A DNA stretch of 64,000 bases from Sinohyriopsis cumingii (lineage: Eukaryota > Mollusca > Bivalvia > Unionida > Unionidae): NCBI GenBank assembly GCA_028554795.2, contig JAPYKE020000037.1, positions 3,040,501 to 3,104,500 of the forward strand, given 5' to 3'. Both the position numbers and the translations under genes were made by a program. Within the stretch, counting starts at the first letter, position 1; each line of letters starts with the position of its first letter. The notes below the pieces were generated by a model. That model was not told the DNA's origin. It did no database searches and saw nothing but the letters and a program-made list of their open reading frames with translations. Shown piece after piece: positions 24,530 to 34,981 of this stretch.

Positions 24530-25114
24530 ATGGTGGTTGCAAGTGACTTGTTCAACAATTTGGTACATATATACAACTGGATAATAGATGGTATCTATGT
24601 AGTGGAGAGACTGGAAAAAGAATGGAAGATAGCAGAGTACCTGGACTACGCTAAATGTCTAAACATAGCCAAAGAAGTGATAGCAGGAATGATTGAAGAG
24701 GAGGAAAAAAGATTGAGAGGTATGATAAATCCCACCTATGTCAGAGTGGGAAGCCTAAAGGAAGCACTTGACAATGCAAGCAAAGTCAGGTGCTTTCTTG
24801 AAAAAATGTCACATGGGACAGAGTGCTCTTATGTGGAGAGAGGCCAGGAAAGACTGAGGAAAGGAGAGGAGTTGATGAGAAAAGTGATGGAGGTAGAAGT
24901 CAAGAAGATTAAAGAGAGATGGTATAAAGAAAGAAAAGAAGAAGAAAATAGAAAAAAAAGGGATGAATTTGAAAAACTGAACACAAACTGGATGAAAATC
25001 CAAGAGAAGTTCAGGGCCATGGGCCACCCGGACTGGCTGCCGGAAACAGAAAAGAAAAAGAAGAAAGGAATGATGGACAAAATAAGAGGATGGTGGAAGA
25101 AGTTAAGAAGTTAA
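24530..25114 (+). CDS. terminal cassette gene 3: charged helical protein, histone-type 3' end
   Basis: 194 residues; no family recognised. The helical N-terminus (VVERLEKEWKIAEYLDYA, then ...KEVIAGMIEEEEKRL) is patterned like cassette genes 1 and 2. It continues with a long Lys/Glu coiled coil and a C-terminal Trp/Lys amphipathic segment (MMDKIRGWWKKLRS) that could bind membranes; this is inference. It reads outward to the right end and stops 25 bp before the stem-loop inside the TIR, mirroring the left-end gene. Confidence 0.7.
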   Translation: MVVASDLFNNLVHIYNWIIDGIYVVERLEKEWKIAEYLDYAKCLNIAKEVIAGMIEEEEKRLRGMINPTYVRVGSLKEALDNASKVRCFLEKMSHGTECSYVERGQERLRKGEELMRKVMEVEVKKIKERWYKERKEEENRKKRDEFEKLNTNWMKIQEKFRAMGHPDWLPETEKKKKKGMMDKIRGWWKKLRS

Positions 25115-25129
25115 AAGAAGAAGAAGAAA

Positions 25130-25464
25130 AAAACCCAAAGGCCCTTTTCAGGGCCAGCCATATTTCTCGAAAAGAGATAGTCTTTGAATTGCCTAAATTT
25201 AAATTTAAATTTAAAAAAACTTTTTTTAAAAAAAAAAAATCCCATGTTCCATTCCCCTTGTCCGTAAAGTGACCCACGATTTATTGCCATGTTCAATTCC
25301 CCTTGTCCGTAAAGTGACCCACGATTTATTGCCATGTTAAATTCCCTTGTCCGTAAAGTGACCCACGATTTTTCTCCATGTTAAATTTCCCTTGTCCGTA
25401 AAGTGACCCAAGGGTGTTTTTAATGCTAATTCCCATTGTCCGTAAAGCGCCCCCTTTCACTACT
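25130..25464. repeat. right terminal inverted repeat of Polinton A
   Basis: Inverse copy of 4898-5249 with the same four 45-bp subrepeats and ending CACTACT. It contains the histone-type stem-loop near its inner edge. Confidence 0.93.
25140..25180 (+). terminator. histone-type 3' stem-loop inside right TIR
   Basis: GGCCCTTTTCAGGGCC (25140-25155), AGCCA, then CTCGAAAAGAGATAG (25166-25180). Identical to the left-TIR copy and oriented outward, so one TIR sequence serves the 3' ends of both terminal genes. Confidence 0.8.
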
Positions 25465-25470
25465 TCTATT
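25465..25470. repeat. target-site duplication of Polinton A, right copy
   Basis: TCTATT directly after the element, identical to 4892-4897. Confidence 0.9.
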
Positions 25471-25658
25471 ACTTCCATCATCGCCACCACTACCACTACT
25501 TCAACAGCTGTTACTACTGCCATTTCAGCGGCGTTTCAGAATAATAATATTAACATTGATTGAAAAGGGCAATGCTGTTTATGTATGTATCGTTTATTAT
25601 CTCCTACAAAACCTGGAATTTTAGTTGATAAAATCTAATATTTGATCTATAACAAGAA

Positions 25659-25975
25659 CCGCTCCGGTGGCCTAATATTTAGTGTGTCCGTTTCGGATCA
25701 GGTTGTTTGCGGGTTCGAACCCCGGCCGAGTCATATCAAAGACTTATAAAATTATACTTGCAGCTGCCTAGCTTGGCGCTCAGCATTAAGAGGTTAGTAT
25801 TAGGACTGGTCGGAATGGTGTCAGGATAATGTAACTGGGTGGGACACGATGCTACATGTCTGAGGAATGATGCCCCAGTGCTAGACATCACTATAAACTG
25901 CCACACTGCAGACATCGTAGCGATATGACTGAAAAATTGTTAAAGCTACGTTAAAAATCGAAATAACACACACCC
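25659..25975 (+). repeat. tRNA-derived SINE, family 1, copy 1
   Basis: The head is tRNA-like: an A-box-like GGTGGCCTAA and a B box GGGTTCGAACCCC at about 25710. The body contains CATTAAGAGGTTAGTATTAGG and CTGCCACACTGCAGAC and ends AAGCTACGTTAAAAATC. A CCCA/CACA-rich tail follows (25966-26010). Shares its full length with 28177-28500 and, inverted, 58053-58334. Confidence 0.85.
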
Positions 25976-26568
25976 ACCCACCCACACCCACCCACCCACC
26001 CCACACATACATCTATCACACATTATGCGTCTTCCATTTTCTACCAGATGATTTTCGTGTGCAATATTGCCCGCGAAGTAAAAGGTCAAGCGCGACTGTT
26101 GGCCGTGTATAGTCTACAGCTTATAGGCAGACAACCCGCTGTGAAGAAAGGTCGTGTACTCTCTCTTTAGTTACCGCTCTTGAGATCCAATAATAAATTG
26201 AAAATCAGATCAGTTATTGGTGTATGAATTAATCAAGATTACGGTCCAAGTTTACAGCATTATATCTTTAATAAAATATATAAATATTGATTCCCTTTTA
26301 TACACACAGCCTGCTTTCTCCTTCTCATCAGTCTGTTGCGTAAAATCATAGTAGTCATTTAGCTTCCGTCATTTAACATCTATTGCGTTATTGGGTCCAG
26401 GTTGATACAACATATATAGTGGTCTTGAATGGTAGTTATAGATAATCGATTGTAAGCACATTATTCTACCGCAATATTGTTGGAAAATAATTTAATTGGC
26501 TCTTGTGAACTGTTATTTTTCGTAAAAAGAGTATAACCCTGTCTAAACCAGAAACAGTTTGCCAACAC

Positions 26569-26613
26569 CTCTCTCTCTCTCTCTCTCTCTCTCTGTCACA
26601 CACACACACACAC
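26569..26613. repeat. (CT)n(CA)n microsatellite
   Basis: About 13 CT units then about 8 CA units. Confidence 0.9.
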
Positions 26614-26881
26614 GTGAATTATTATGGAAAAAAGAGAGAAAAAAACAAGAAATGAAAGAAGGCATGTAGCAAGATATGTTGTCATAAGATATTGAAATTA
26701 AAATTGTCAGAATTCTGATTCAAGGAAACGCTCATTTGTTTATCAGTAGCGCTCATAGATGCTAAGAAAGCTTGGTGTTCTTGCTTACCTCACATAACGA
26801 ATTACTCGAAAATGCGAACAATAGACTTGCATGCGTATGTGCGACACGCTATTTGTAAGCTGTGTGTATGATTCAACGCTG

Positions 26882-27062
26882 TTGTTGTTTTTGTTGTGGG
26901 GTTTAACGCCATTTTTCAGCACACGATTGGCTATGCATGGCGGCCAGTATTAATAGTGGAGGAAGAACCAGGGAAAACCCCAGGAAGAACCACCGAAGCT
27001 ACTGGCATGAACATGACATCTACGCGGTCTCTCAGATCTTCAAGTAGGACAGTGTAGATCAG
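26882..27062 (-). repeat. tRNA-derived SINE, family 2, 3' part, inverted
   Basis: Read on the minus strand it ends GTGCTGAAAAATGGCGTTAAACCC plus an ACAAC-rich tail, the same 3' end as the SINE at 27439-27692. The tRNA-like head is missing. Confidence 0.7.
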
Positions 27063-27438
27063 ATTTTAATCAGATTGCCTGTTAGGGTTACATCAGCTAA
27101 GATGTACATGTTAACGTGCTTGTATTCGTTGAACAGTGTCGCAAACTAATAAGTCTGAGAAGATGAAATCATAACTTAATATGGGAATCAAATGATAAGT
27201 AGGTTCTCTTCTTTTGTACTATGATAGAGCCTTAAAGATTTCATTAACACATTGCAAAATTATCTCTATACTTCCCTATCTTTTTCTAGAGGACCATTAT
27301 GTTACCTAATAAGTATACGATACTAATGGTCCTATTTCCCATATACAAGTATAAATATAATGGTCCTATTTCCCATATACAAGCTAGTGTATATTATTTT
27401 GCCCACCTCCGTCCCACCCACCCCTACACCTTTCCAGG

Positions 27439-27692
27439 AACCCCGAGTGACCGAGTGGTCTAAAGCGCTCACCGTTACGAATCACTGCCATCTCACCTCT
27501 GTCTGCGTGGGTTCGAGTCTCTGGCTCGGCGCATGTGGGTATGTGAGAAAGCTTGCTGGTAGTTTCTCCTGGGTCGGTGGTTCTTTTCGGGTTTTTCGCG
27601 GGTTCTTCCTTCACCATTTATTTTGGCCGCTATGTATAGCCTATTTTGTGCTGAAAATGGCGTTAAACCCTATAACAACAACAACTACTGCT
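27439..27692 (+). repeat. tRNA-derived SINE, family 2, full length
   Basis: A tRNA-like head (GAGTGACCGAGTGGTCTAAAG A-box region and GGGTTCGAGTC B box at about 27510) is followed by a body ending in GGCGTTAAACCCTATAACAACAACAAC. Internal polymerase III promoter by sequence. Confidence 0.8.
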
Positions 27693-28176
27693 ACATCTTT
27701 CCAAAACTAGGTAGCATTCTTGCGACAAAATAAAAAATGGAATAAAATGGTTCAAATTTTAATAAATATTATGTTACCCATTATTTATCTAAACAGTTAT
27801 GGTATTAAAGTAGATGTAAGAATTAATAAGAAAATATGTTTAGCTATTATTGTTAATTCTCAGCAGCTGCTGCAGATTAAAGGAAGCAGTGATTATGGGC
27901 AGTATCTCCCATTCTGTTTATTTCGACTGTTTAAAATATGGTAAGGAGTGGTTGTATACAATAGGGGAGGGGATCCAGGAATATTGTTTTTTATTGCATT
28001 AACGAGGGAGGGGGACTTAACAAGTAGACAAGGGGTCTCTAGGATGGAACCCTCTACGTCAGCCCAGGTCGAAAAGCCCAATAAAGTTCATGCTTTTTAA
28101 TCACTTCCAAGGCTTGATTTCAAGCACCTGACAATAAAAAAAAATTTATGTAGGAAACGTTCCGGTTGTTTCGTGA

Positions 28177-28505
28177 CCGATCCGGTGTCCTAGTGGTTTA
28201 AGCGTCCTCCTTGGATGCGGGAGGTCACGGGTTTGAATCCCGGCCGAGGCATACAAAAGATTATTAAAAATGGTACTAACAGCTGCTTCACTCACCAGGC
28301 GCTCAGCATTAAGAGGTTAGTGTTAGGACTGGTCGGCCTGGTGTCAGGATAATGTGACTGGATGGAATATCATACTACATGCCTGCGGCATAATGCCCCA
28401 GTGCTAGACATCAGTATAAACTGCCACACTGCAGACGTCTTAGCAATATGAATGATTTTTTTTCAAGCTACGTTAAAAATCCAAAACACACACATTCACA
28501 CACAC
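28177..28505 (+). repeat. tRNA-derived SINE, family 1, copy 2
   Basis: Head CCTAGTGGTTTAAGCG and B box GGGTTTGAATCCCGG (about 28229); body and end match 25659-25975, with a (CA)-rich tail. Confidence 0.85.
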
Positions 28506-29054
28506 ATTTCCGGTTGTTTCGCGCTGATTTTTAAAGGGGGAGAATAGGGAGCGCCAGACTCCGCTCTCCTTTCCCCCTCCTGCTCGTGGTATAGTTAGTT
28601 TATGGTCTCTTGACATACCTTAAAGTTCAATTTACTCCATAACTTGAATGCTTACTTAATGTTACGTTATTTTCGGACATAATCCTGCACGGGTGTCCAT
28701 GTTTTAAGCTGTTTGTTTTAAATTTGATTTTGTACAATGCTTCAAATATTCCAAACGAGCAGGTTGAATAAAATTACCAGATATGTGTTACTAAATAGAT
28801 AGAATATAACAACGTTTAGATTGGTCATTTGGCATACTCAACTAGACTGCAGCGTGACATCAAAGGACATACGTCGACCGAGAGTTTAGTCAAGGTTTGT
28901 ACAATTGAAGGTTACCAAAGGAATGGCTCATTTCTATTTTTTCTTTCTTTCTTTTTCTTTTCTTCTGTTCGAACTATACAATGATCTATATTGTAAAGTC
29001 CATCGGCAATATTTGTGCATAGGTGACAAATGTAAGCATATTTATTGCGTAAGT

Positions 29055-29272
29055 AGCAGCAGAGGATGCGAACAGACCACTTGCTGGAAGGTCCATTTTT
29101 GAAAACTAAGGCTTCCTACGAAAAATGAGGGAAAAAAAGAGGGGGTGAAGATATCACTGCTGGAAGGTTTATTTTTGAGAACTAAGGCTTCCTACGAAAA
29201 CGAAAGTCAATAACGTCAAACTATCGTTTTGCCGCCAAGACACTTATTTGAGGTGGCGCCTCCTCTGCTGCT
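29055..29272. repeat. left TIR of element C (unit copy 1)
   Basis: 218 bp, inverse of 57829-58052. It contains two direct copies of a roughly 75-bp sequence (TTTTTGA(A/G)AACTAAGGCTTCC). Its inner edge is TCCTCTGCTGCT, the inverse of its own outer edge. It recurs at 34757-34974, 40459-40676 and 46161-46378. Confidence 0.85.
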
Positions 29273-29279
29273 ATAATTA

Positions 29280-29948
29280 TCAACCAAAAAATTTATCAAG
29301 GCCTATACGATATCGCGATCGAGGATCATGTAAATTTATTGTTATAAATCCGTGAGGGGTAGTTTGTGCTTTTGAAAAGAAGTTTTTAAATCTAATTATG
29401 TCCATATCTAAGTTGCACCAAGTCTGATGAATATTTCTTAAGGTATGTGTATCAGCTCCATTAAACACAACTAAAATGTTACAGTCCTCTCTGATCACCT
29501 TTGGTATTTGTGTATATCATTGAGTGACATAGATTATATCTGTATTTTTATGTCTGCCTCGAGAAAATATTCTAACTGGATTTCATTACTTGTCCAGCAT
29601 TACGTCGTCGTATGCAACTAAATTATTAATAAATCCATCTAGTTCATTAACACTCAGCGCTTCATCAATATCGGTTATAAAATTAATAATGTCATCGCCA
29701 TCTTCATTTAACAATTTTGCATTTTCATTAACATCTTTAAGTACATCATAACATCTCTGATCATCGACTGATGGTGCATCCAAATACAACGTGTCCCACT
29801 TAAACCATCTCATTATCAAATTAAGCAGTAATTGTGTCTTTCCACTTCCAGACGGGCCTATTATTATCATTCTGATGGAATTCGGTAATGCTGAAATGTG
29901 TTTTACTGGCTCTTGCTTTCGTGTCGCTGAGAAATCAGTTACATCCAT
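29280..29948 (-). pseudogene. ATP: packaging ATPase relic, element C unit 1
   Basis: One minus-strand frame interrupted by two adjacent stops (about 29584-29589) and a TGA (about 29522). Walker A GPSGSGKT is at about residue 32 and a Walker B-like VAYDDVML at about 112. The C-terminal half reads REDCNILVVFNGADTHTLR. FtsK/HerA packaging ATPase as in A, but of a different lineage. Same relic at 34982-35650, 40684-41352 and 46386-47054. Confidence 0.85.
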
Positions 29949-30117
29949 ATGATAAATTATAAATATACACGAATCTATATTGTTTACGTTGTAGAGTTAA
30001 AACTCCAACCACTGATTTAGTCACTGTTAAAAAAAATAGAAAAATAGCATATGGTGGAAGATGTGCAGTATGTAACAGAATTGTTTTTCGTTATTAACCA
30101 GAAATCAACTTACGGAT

Positions 30118-30389
30118 GGCGGTGATATACCAGGATATAATTATTGTGGTCCTGGTTACCCGACAAAATCAACCAAAACCTGGTGAATATCCATTAAAAT
30201 GATATTGATAAAGCATGTCACGCTCATGATGTAGTTTATAAAAGTAAAAACCTCCAAGACAGACATATTGCAGATGTGAAGTTGATTCATTCGTTAAATT
30301 CCATAAAAATTAAAAATATCAGAGAATCAGCTAATTGGTTGGTAAGATATGCGATGAAAGGTAAACCAGCATTAGGAACCGGTAATTAA
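30118..30389 (+). pseudogene. phospholipase A2 domain relic, element C unit 1
   Basis: Frame 1 shows GYNYCGPGYP, the calcium-loop pattern of secreted and parvovirus-type PLA2. After a frameshift and stops, another frame shows IDKACHAHDVVY, matching the catalytic D-x-AC-x2-HD-x2-Y helix. About 45 further residues run to the stop at 30387-30389. In parvoviruses this domain breaches endosomal membranes; a similar role here is inference. Disrupted, so not functional. Confidence 0.75.
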
Positions 30390-30417
30390 TTAACCAATTG
30401 TTAAAATAATGGAATAA

Positions 30418-31378
30418 ATGTATTATTACCCAAGGGAATATTGGAGGGTTAGAGCAGCAATTAGTAAACTCGCTGATGCAGCAGGTGTCGAACGTTCTGC
30501 CGCCGCAAATTGGTTAGCACGACAGGCAATATGGCAAATTTATTTACCACCACCTAAACGAATTTAGCATGCATGTTTTGATGTCAGTACTCCTAAAGAA
30601 GTCCATCAAACAGATATTTTGTTTTAACCACACGATACTAATAAAATTAAATTGGTAGACGTCAAATAACATACAAATACGTGTTGACTGTCATTGATTT
30701 TGCAAGTAGGTATAAAGAAGCAGAGTCACTATCATGTTAAACAGCTGCTGAAGTTATATCTGCTTTTGAGCGAATTTATCAACAAGGACAATTGCGATGG
30801 CCGCAACTATTTCAAGTTGATCCTGGCAAAGAATTTCTTGGTGCAGTATCACCTCTGATGAAAAAATATAATGTCGAAATTAGACGAGGGCACATTGCAA
30901 TACATCGTGATCAGGCAATTGTTGAATGATCTAATCGAACACTTGCTGAGTGGGTATTTGGATATCAGTATGCGAAGGAAATAATTCAAGAAACGAGATC
31001 TCGCGAATGGGTTGCAAGATTAACAAGTGTGATAGCTGCATTAAATAATGAAATTACTCGAACAACTGCCATGAAACCTATTAATACAATTGCAAAAAAA
31101 ATATACCAATAAAACGAAATGATTTTTCAAAACAACCAGTATTAGGTAATGCTACTGTGAGGTATTTATATGAACCTGGTGAACTTGAAGGTGGTAAAAT
31201 AAGAGCGACTGATCCTATTTGGAGCGTAACGACATATAAAATATCAAGCGTGGTAAGATCTACTGGTAGACTTGCCATCTACAGATTAGATTCAACTGCT
31301 CCTCAACGTGGATTTGTACGTGAACAATTACAAGTAATTCCTGAAGACACACAAATACCACCGCATTCACTTAACTAG
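30418..31378 (+). pseudogene. INT: retroviral-type integrase relic, element C unit 1
   Basis: The ATG frame begins YYYPREYWR and stops after about 49 codons. Further pieces show HQTD, then YKYVLTVIDFASRYKEAE, QVDPGKEF and IVE followed by TGA. These cover the DDE core, and the stop directly follows the catalytic Glu. The C-terminal domain is open from about 31157. No chromodomain is visible, unlike in A. Copies at 36120-37080, 41822-42782 and 47524-48483. Confidence 0.85.
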
Positions 31379-31388
31379 CACCTCGACG

Positions 31389-34342
31389 TTATTTATATTC
31401 AAGACAGGTCAGCATTAAATTTTCGCGTGTATGACCAAATTTACTATTAATTCTATCTACGGTAAATTGTCTTGGATCATTACTCGAGTATCGCCACAAC
31501 ATTACTGTATTACAGCTCGCACAATGATTATTTTGCTGTTGTTTCAGCGTTATTATAAATTCAGCATCAAGATCTGTTCTTATTATATCCTTGTCAATAA
31601 CATCGCCAGTGGTTTCTATAACGTCTATAATAACCCTCAGCAATCTAGTTATTTTTCTAACTCTAGACACTGCGAGATAAACTAAATTTGACCATCGATA
31701 CGATCATCGACGATCCAAACTCGCGTATCAGAAATAGTTAACCCCTAAGATGAATGAATCATCATTGCGTATCCAAGCGTCCACGAGATTTGTCAATAGA
31801 TAACGCGTTCTCAACAACATTGACACCAACTAAAACAATATTATTTAACACAAGATTTTGTTTCTTTGACGATCCTGGTAGATCAACGTCGATATTCTGC
31901 CGTCGCATATCAACCGGTCGATAACACAATGGTACAGGTAGATTTGATTTTTTTTTATTTAACACACATAACTGTTGTTGAAGTGTCCACGAAATTCTTT
32001 TACCATTCGTGTGGAGACAATCCAACAAAAGGTGGTGGTTGACCATGATCGCCTCACATTATTACAGCGGTATTTTTTTGTTAATAACCAATCAAGAAAT
32101 GTTTTTAATGTATCTTTAGATACTGTACATATTTCATCCCAAACGATAATCTTTGGAATGTATTTCTCTCCCATTCGATCAGGAGTCCATGCTTCTCCTT
32201 TCCATCGAAAAAAGCCGTGATAAGTGCACGATTTAATATTTCTTTCTCTCATTTCTCTTGTGTATAGGGGTTAAAACGATCATATCAAAATTCCGAAATA
32301 GTTCAATCACGTGACTTCTTTTACCTGAAACTCCTGGTACATTAAGATAAACTGTTTCATGTCTAGCTACGGGATCATGCACTGACGGTGCAGACGACAA
32401 CTTTAATGTCTGATATTTTCTGCAATAAATATATCTGATTTTAACATCAGCGGATTCAGAATAATCGAGTATATTTTCCTGTTTTATTCTCCATTAGCCC
32501 CATGGTGCACAAGTGCTGTTATTTAATTTTCCAACAATCCTGAATATTTTTTATTGGTATAAAACGAATCTGTAGCGACTCTGACAGCAAACGTAGAAAC
32601 TCTGTTTATCATCGATAATATATTTATCGAAACGTACGCGAGCATTGAAGATCTTAAATGACTAAATTGTGGTGACTCACCGTCCATATAACACATAATT
32701 TAGTTCCATTTGGCAAGAAAACTATTTCTCGACTTATAAACGTATTTTTCTTCGTCTATAATCATTCTTGTACAATGTCGTTTCTGATCGTATGTCTCTC
32801 CTTGTGTGAATTTACCGATTATTTTTCTGCCGAGATCATTTGAGATTTTATTTCCATAATCGGTTGTATCAGGATTTTTATCATCAGAATATTTCTTTTG
32901 TTGTGGTAACCAAACTTCTTTCTGCGAACGATATGATATAATTGCTTAACTTACTGTCAAAAAATATCAGTATTTTTACGTCGAGCATATATCGTAATAA
33001 TACTGTTGGTGCCCACATTTTTTCCGAAAAAATGTTTGAAAAAACCAAACATAACAAATAGGATGAAGACCTTTAGCAAACTCGAATGATTCAACACAAG
33101 CGAATCCAGTCAGGTCAAAATCTGGTAATGGTCCGTTTATCGATGCTCTGGTCATTTCGTGTGTCGGATGACCGAATCATTTAAAAGATACAGAAAACTC
33201 TCCCATTCCAAGAAAAAGTCCCGGATAACATGCAACCATATCAACTGAGATAACATCTCAGTGATCGTATTTGCTATTCCACAATCCACCGTGTCCGTAT
33301 TCGACACAACTCGATATTATATCATTGATAAAATCAAACCGAATAGGTTTTCACGAATGTTTCTCTCTAGCAAAATGAGCCGCAAACTGAAGGAACGGTA
33401 AAAACAATTACTGAGTATTTTTTCAGTATCATCAGTATATTTTAATGCAAAATTTTTCATTTTTGTGTGAAAAGAATCTGTTCGATAAATCTCACCATTA
33501 GGTCGTACAAACTGATCAAATTTTCTTTTTTCTTCGATGCAGACCATCTGGTAGAATCAGTTCATCGTCGTTTTCAAAACTCTACCATACTGATACAGGA
33601 TCGTTTTTACTTATTTCATTAATAAAATCAAATATATCTCCTTGGTAAAATTTAACGGTTCGATTTTGTGGGAATATTGTTACCGTATTAGTCCACGCAT
33701 GCGAATTATGATCAATAATTTCGATCGAAGCTCCTTTTGATTTATATTTTGATTCGTACATAATCTCTTCGGTTCTCGTTTTTATTATTATTGGAAATTT
33801 TAGCTTCTTTATAGCTCAGCGATGTCTTTGATAGACGCTCCGGTGTCTTTAACTATTTCTCCCCACTCGTTTATTATTTTACGTCTTTTATCTGTTAGAC
33901 CTTTTCCGCGAATCGAAACTGTAAAATGTTCCGTTACTCGTTCGGTTACACAATTCATCGGTTTTACATTATCAACACTGAGTTTTTCATTTATCGGATA
34001 AATTCCATAAATAACCGCGGTTACAGGATACGCTCTTTCATAATACAGTTTGTTAGTATCAGTCAACATTCCTGGTTTGGAATTTTTACTCAGTATGGCA
34101 AATTTTTCATTATGAGGGACAGGATCATATTAGTCACGGATAATCCAATTGTCTGTTTCTGCTAGTACAATAAATTTTACTTTAAAAAGATATTTTCGAT
34201 TGTCGAGATAATTAATGATAGTTGCCGCTCGTTTGTCGTTCATCGTAGCATCGACACCATCGGTGATTTTGAATGTTGACCATACGTGAGTTGCGCCATC
34301 TTTGCTAAATTCCTTCTTGGCCTCGTGAATTGTAATAATCAA
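31389..34342 (-). pseudogene. PolB / SF1 helicase / HNH polyprotein relic, unit 1 (N-terminus cut)
   Basis: On the minus strand, in order: an N-terminal domain; a polymerase motif A-like VDMVACYP (about 33230); GKFTQG (about 32815); SHLRSSMLAY; motif C-like VATDSFY (about 32570); Walker A-like VPGVSGKR (about 32325); DEAD-type IVWDEI (about 32155); SF1 motif V-like MIHSS-stop-G (about 31755); and a C-terminal HNH nuclease (CASC...VDRI...GHT..N..LTC, 31400-31520). I know this polymerase-helicase-HNH order from unnamed large proteins in fungi and animals. Many stops and shifts. The N-terminus is removed by the unit junction. Confidence 0.75.
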
Positions 34343-34981
34343 TGCTTGAATGCTTACTTAATGTTACGTTATTTTCGGACATAATCCTGCACGGGTGTCC
34401 ATGTTTTAAGCTGTTTGTTTTAAATTTGATTTTGTACAATGCTTCAAATATTCCAAACGAGCAGGTTGAATAAAATTACCAGATATGTGTTACTAAATAG
34501 ATAGAATATAACAACGTTTAGATTGATCATTTGGCATACTCAACTAGACTGCAGCGTGACATCCAAGGACATACGTCGACCGAGAGTTTAGTCAGGGTTT
34601 GTACAATTGAAGGTTACCAAAGGAATGGCTCATTTCTATTTTTTCTTTCTTTCTTTTTCTTTTCTTCTGTTCGAACTATAAAATGATCTATATTGTAAAG
34701 TCCATCGGCAATATTTGTGCATAGGTGACAAATGTAAGCATATTTATTGCGTAAGTAGCAGCAGAGGATGCGAACAGACCACTTGCTGGAAGGTCCATTT
34801 TTGAAAACTAAGGCTTCCTACGAAAAATGAGGGAAAAAAAGAGGGGGTGAAGATATCACTGCTGGAAGGTTTATTTTTGAGAACTAAGGCTTCCTACGAA
34901 AACGAAAGTCAATAACGTCAAACTATCGTTTTGCCGCCAAGACACTTATTTGAGGTGGCGCCTCCTCTGCTGCTATAATTA

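Larger units (their letters stand above)
4898..25464 (+). mobile_element. complete Polinton/Maverick A, 20,567 bp
   Basis: The element starts AGTAGTGAAAGG and ends with the exact complement, with 6-bp target duplications on both sides. It holds PolB, ATPase, chromodomain integrase, penton-like and hexon-like capsid proteins, adenain-like protease and small conserved Polinton proteins, together with BIR, F-box-like, zinc-knuckle and coiled-coil accessory genes. Most core genes read rightward; three genes, including PolB's divergent neighbour, flank the left end. All genes except PolB (and possibly the 13.7-14.2 kb locus) are open, and the TIRs are nearly identical, so insertion is evolutionarily recent. 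Confidence 0.96.
25471..28642. other. host intergenic DNA with SINEs and microsatellites
   Basis: AT-rich, no credible ORF. It contains the SINE copies and simple repeats listed separately. The open frame at 27360-27710 is a read-through of a SINE and is not a gene. Confidence 0.7.
28643..34342. repeat. 5702-bp tandem unit, copy 1 of 4
   Basis: Contains about 410 bp of flank (28643-29054), then the left TIR and left 5.3 kb of element C. The unit repeats with a period of exactly 5702 bp; TG at 34343-34344 joins it to copy 2. Its first about 650 bp differ at five or more positions from copies 2-4 (for example near 28823, 28860, 28890, 28977 and 29287), while the rest looks identical to copies 2 and 3. 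Confidence 0.95.

Noticed and set aside
25659-25740. tRNA genes at the SINE heads (also 27439, 28177, 58265 minus)
   Set aside because: A and B boxes are present, but each is followed by a shared non-tRNA body and a simple-sequence tail, and acceptor pairing is poor; these are SINEs.
27360-27710. 116-codon open frame
   Set aside because: Most of it is the family 2 SINE including its tRNA-like head and ACAAC tail.
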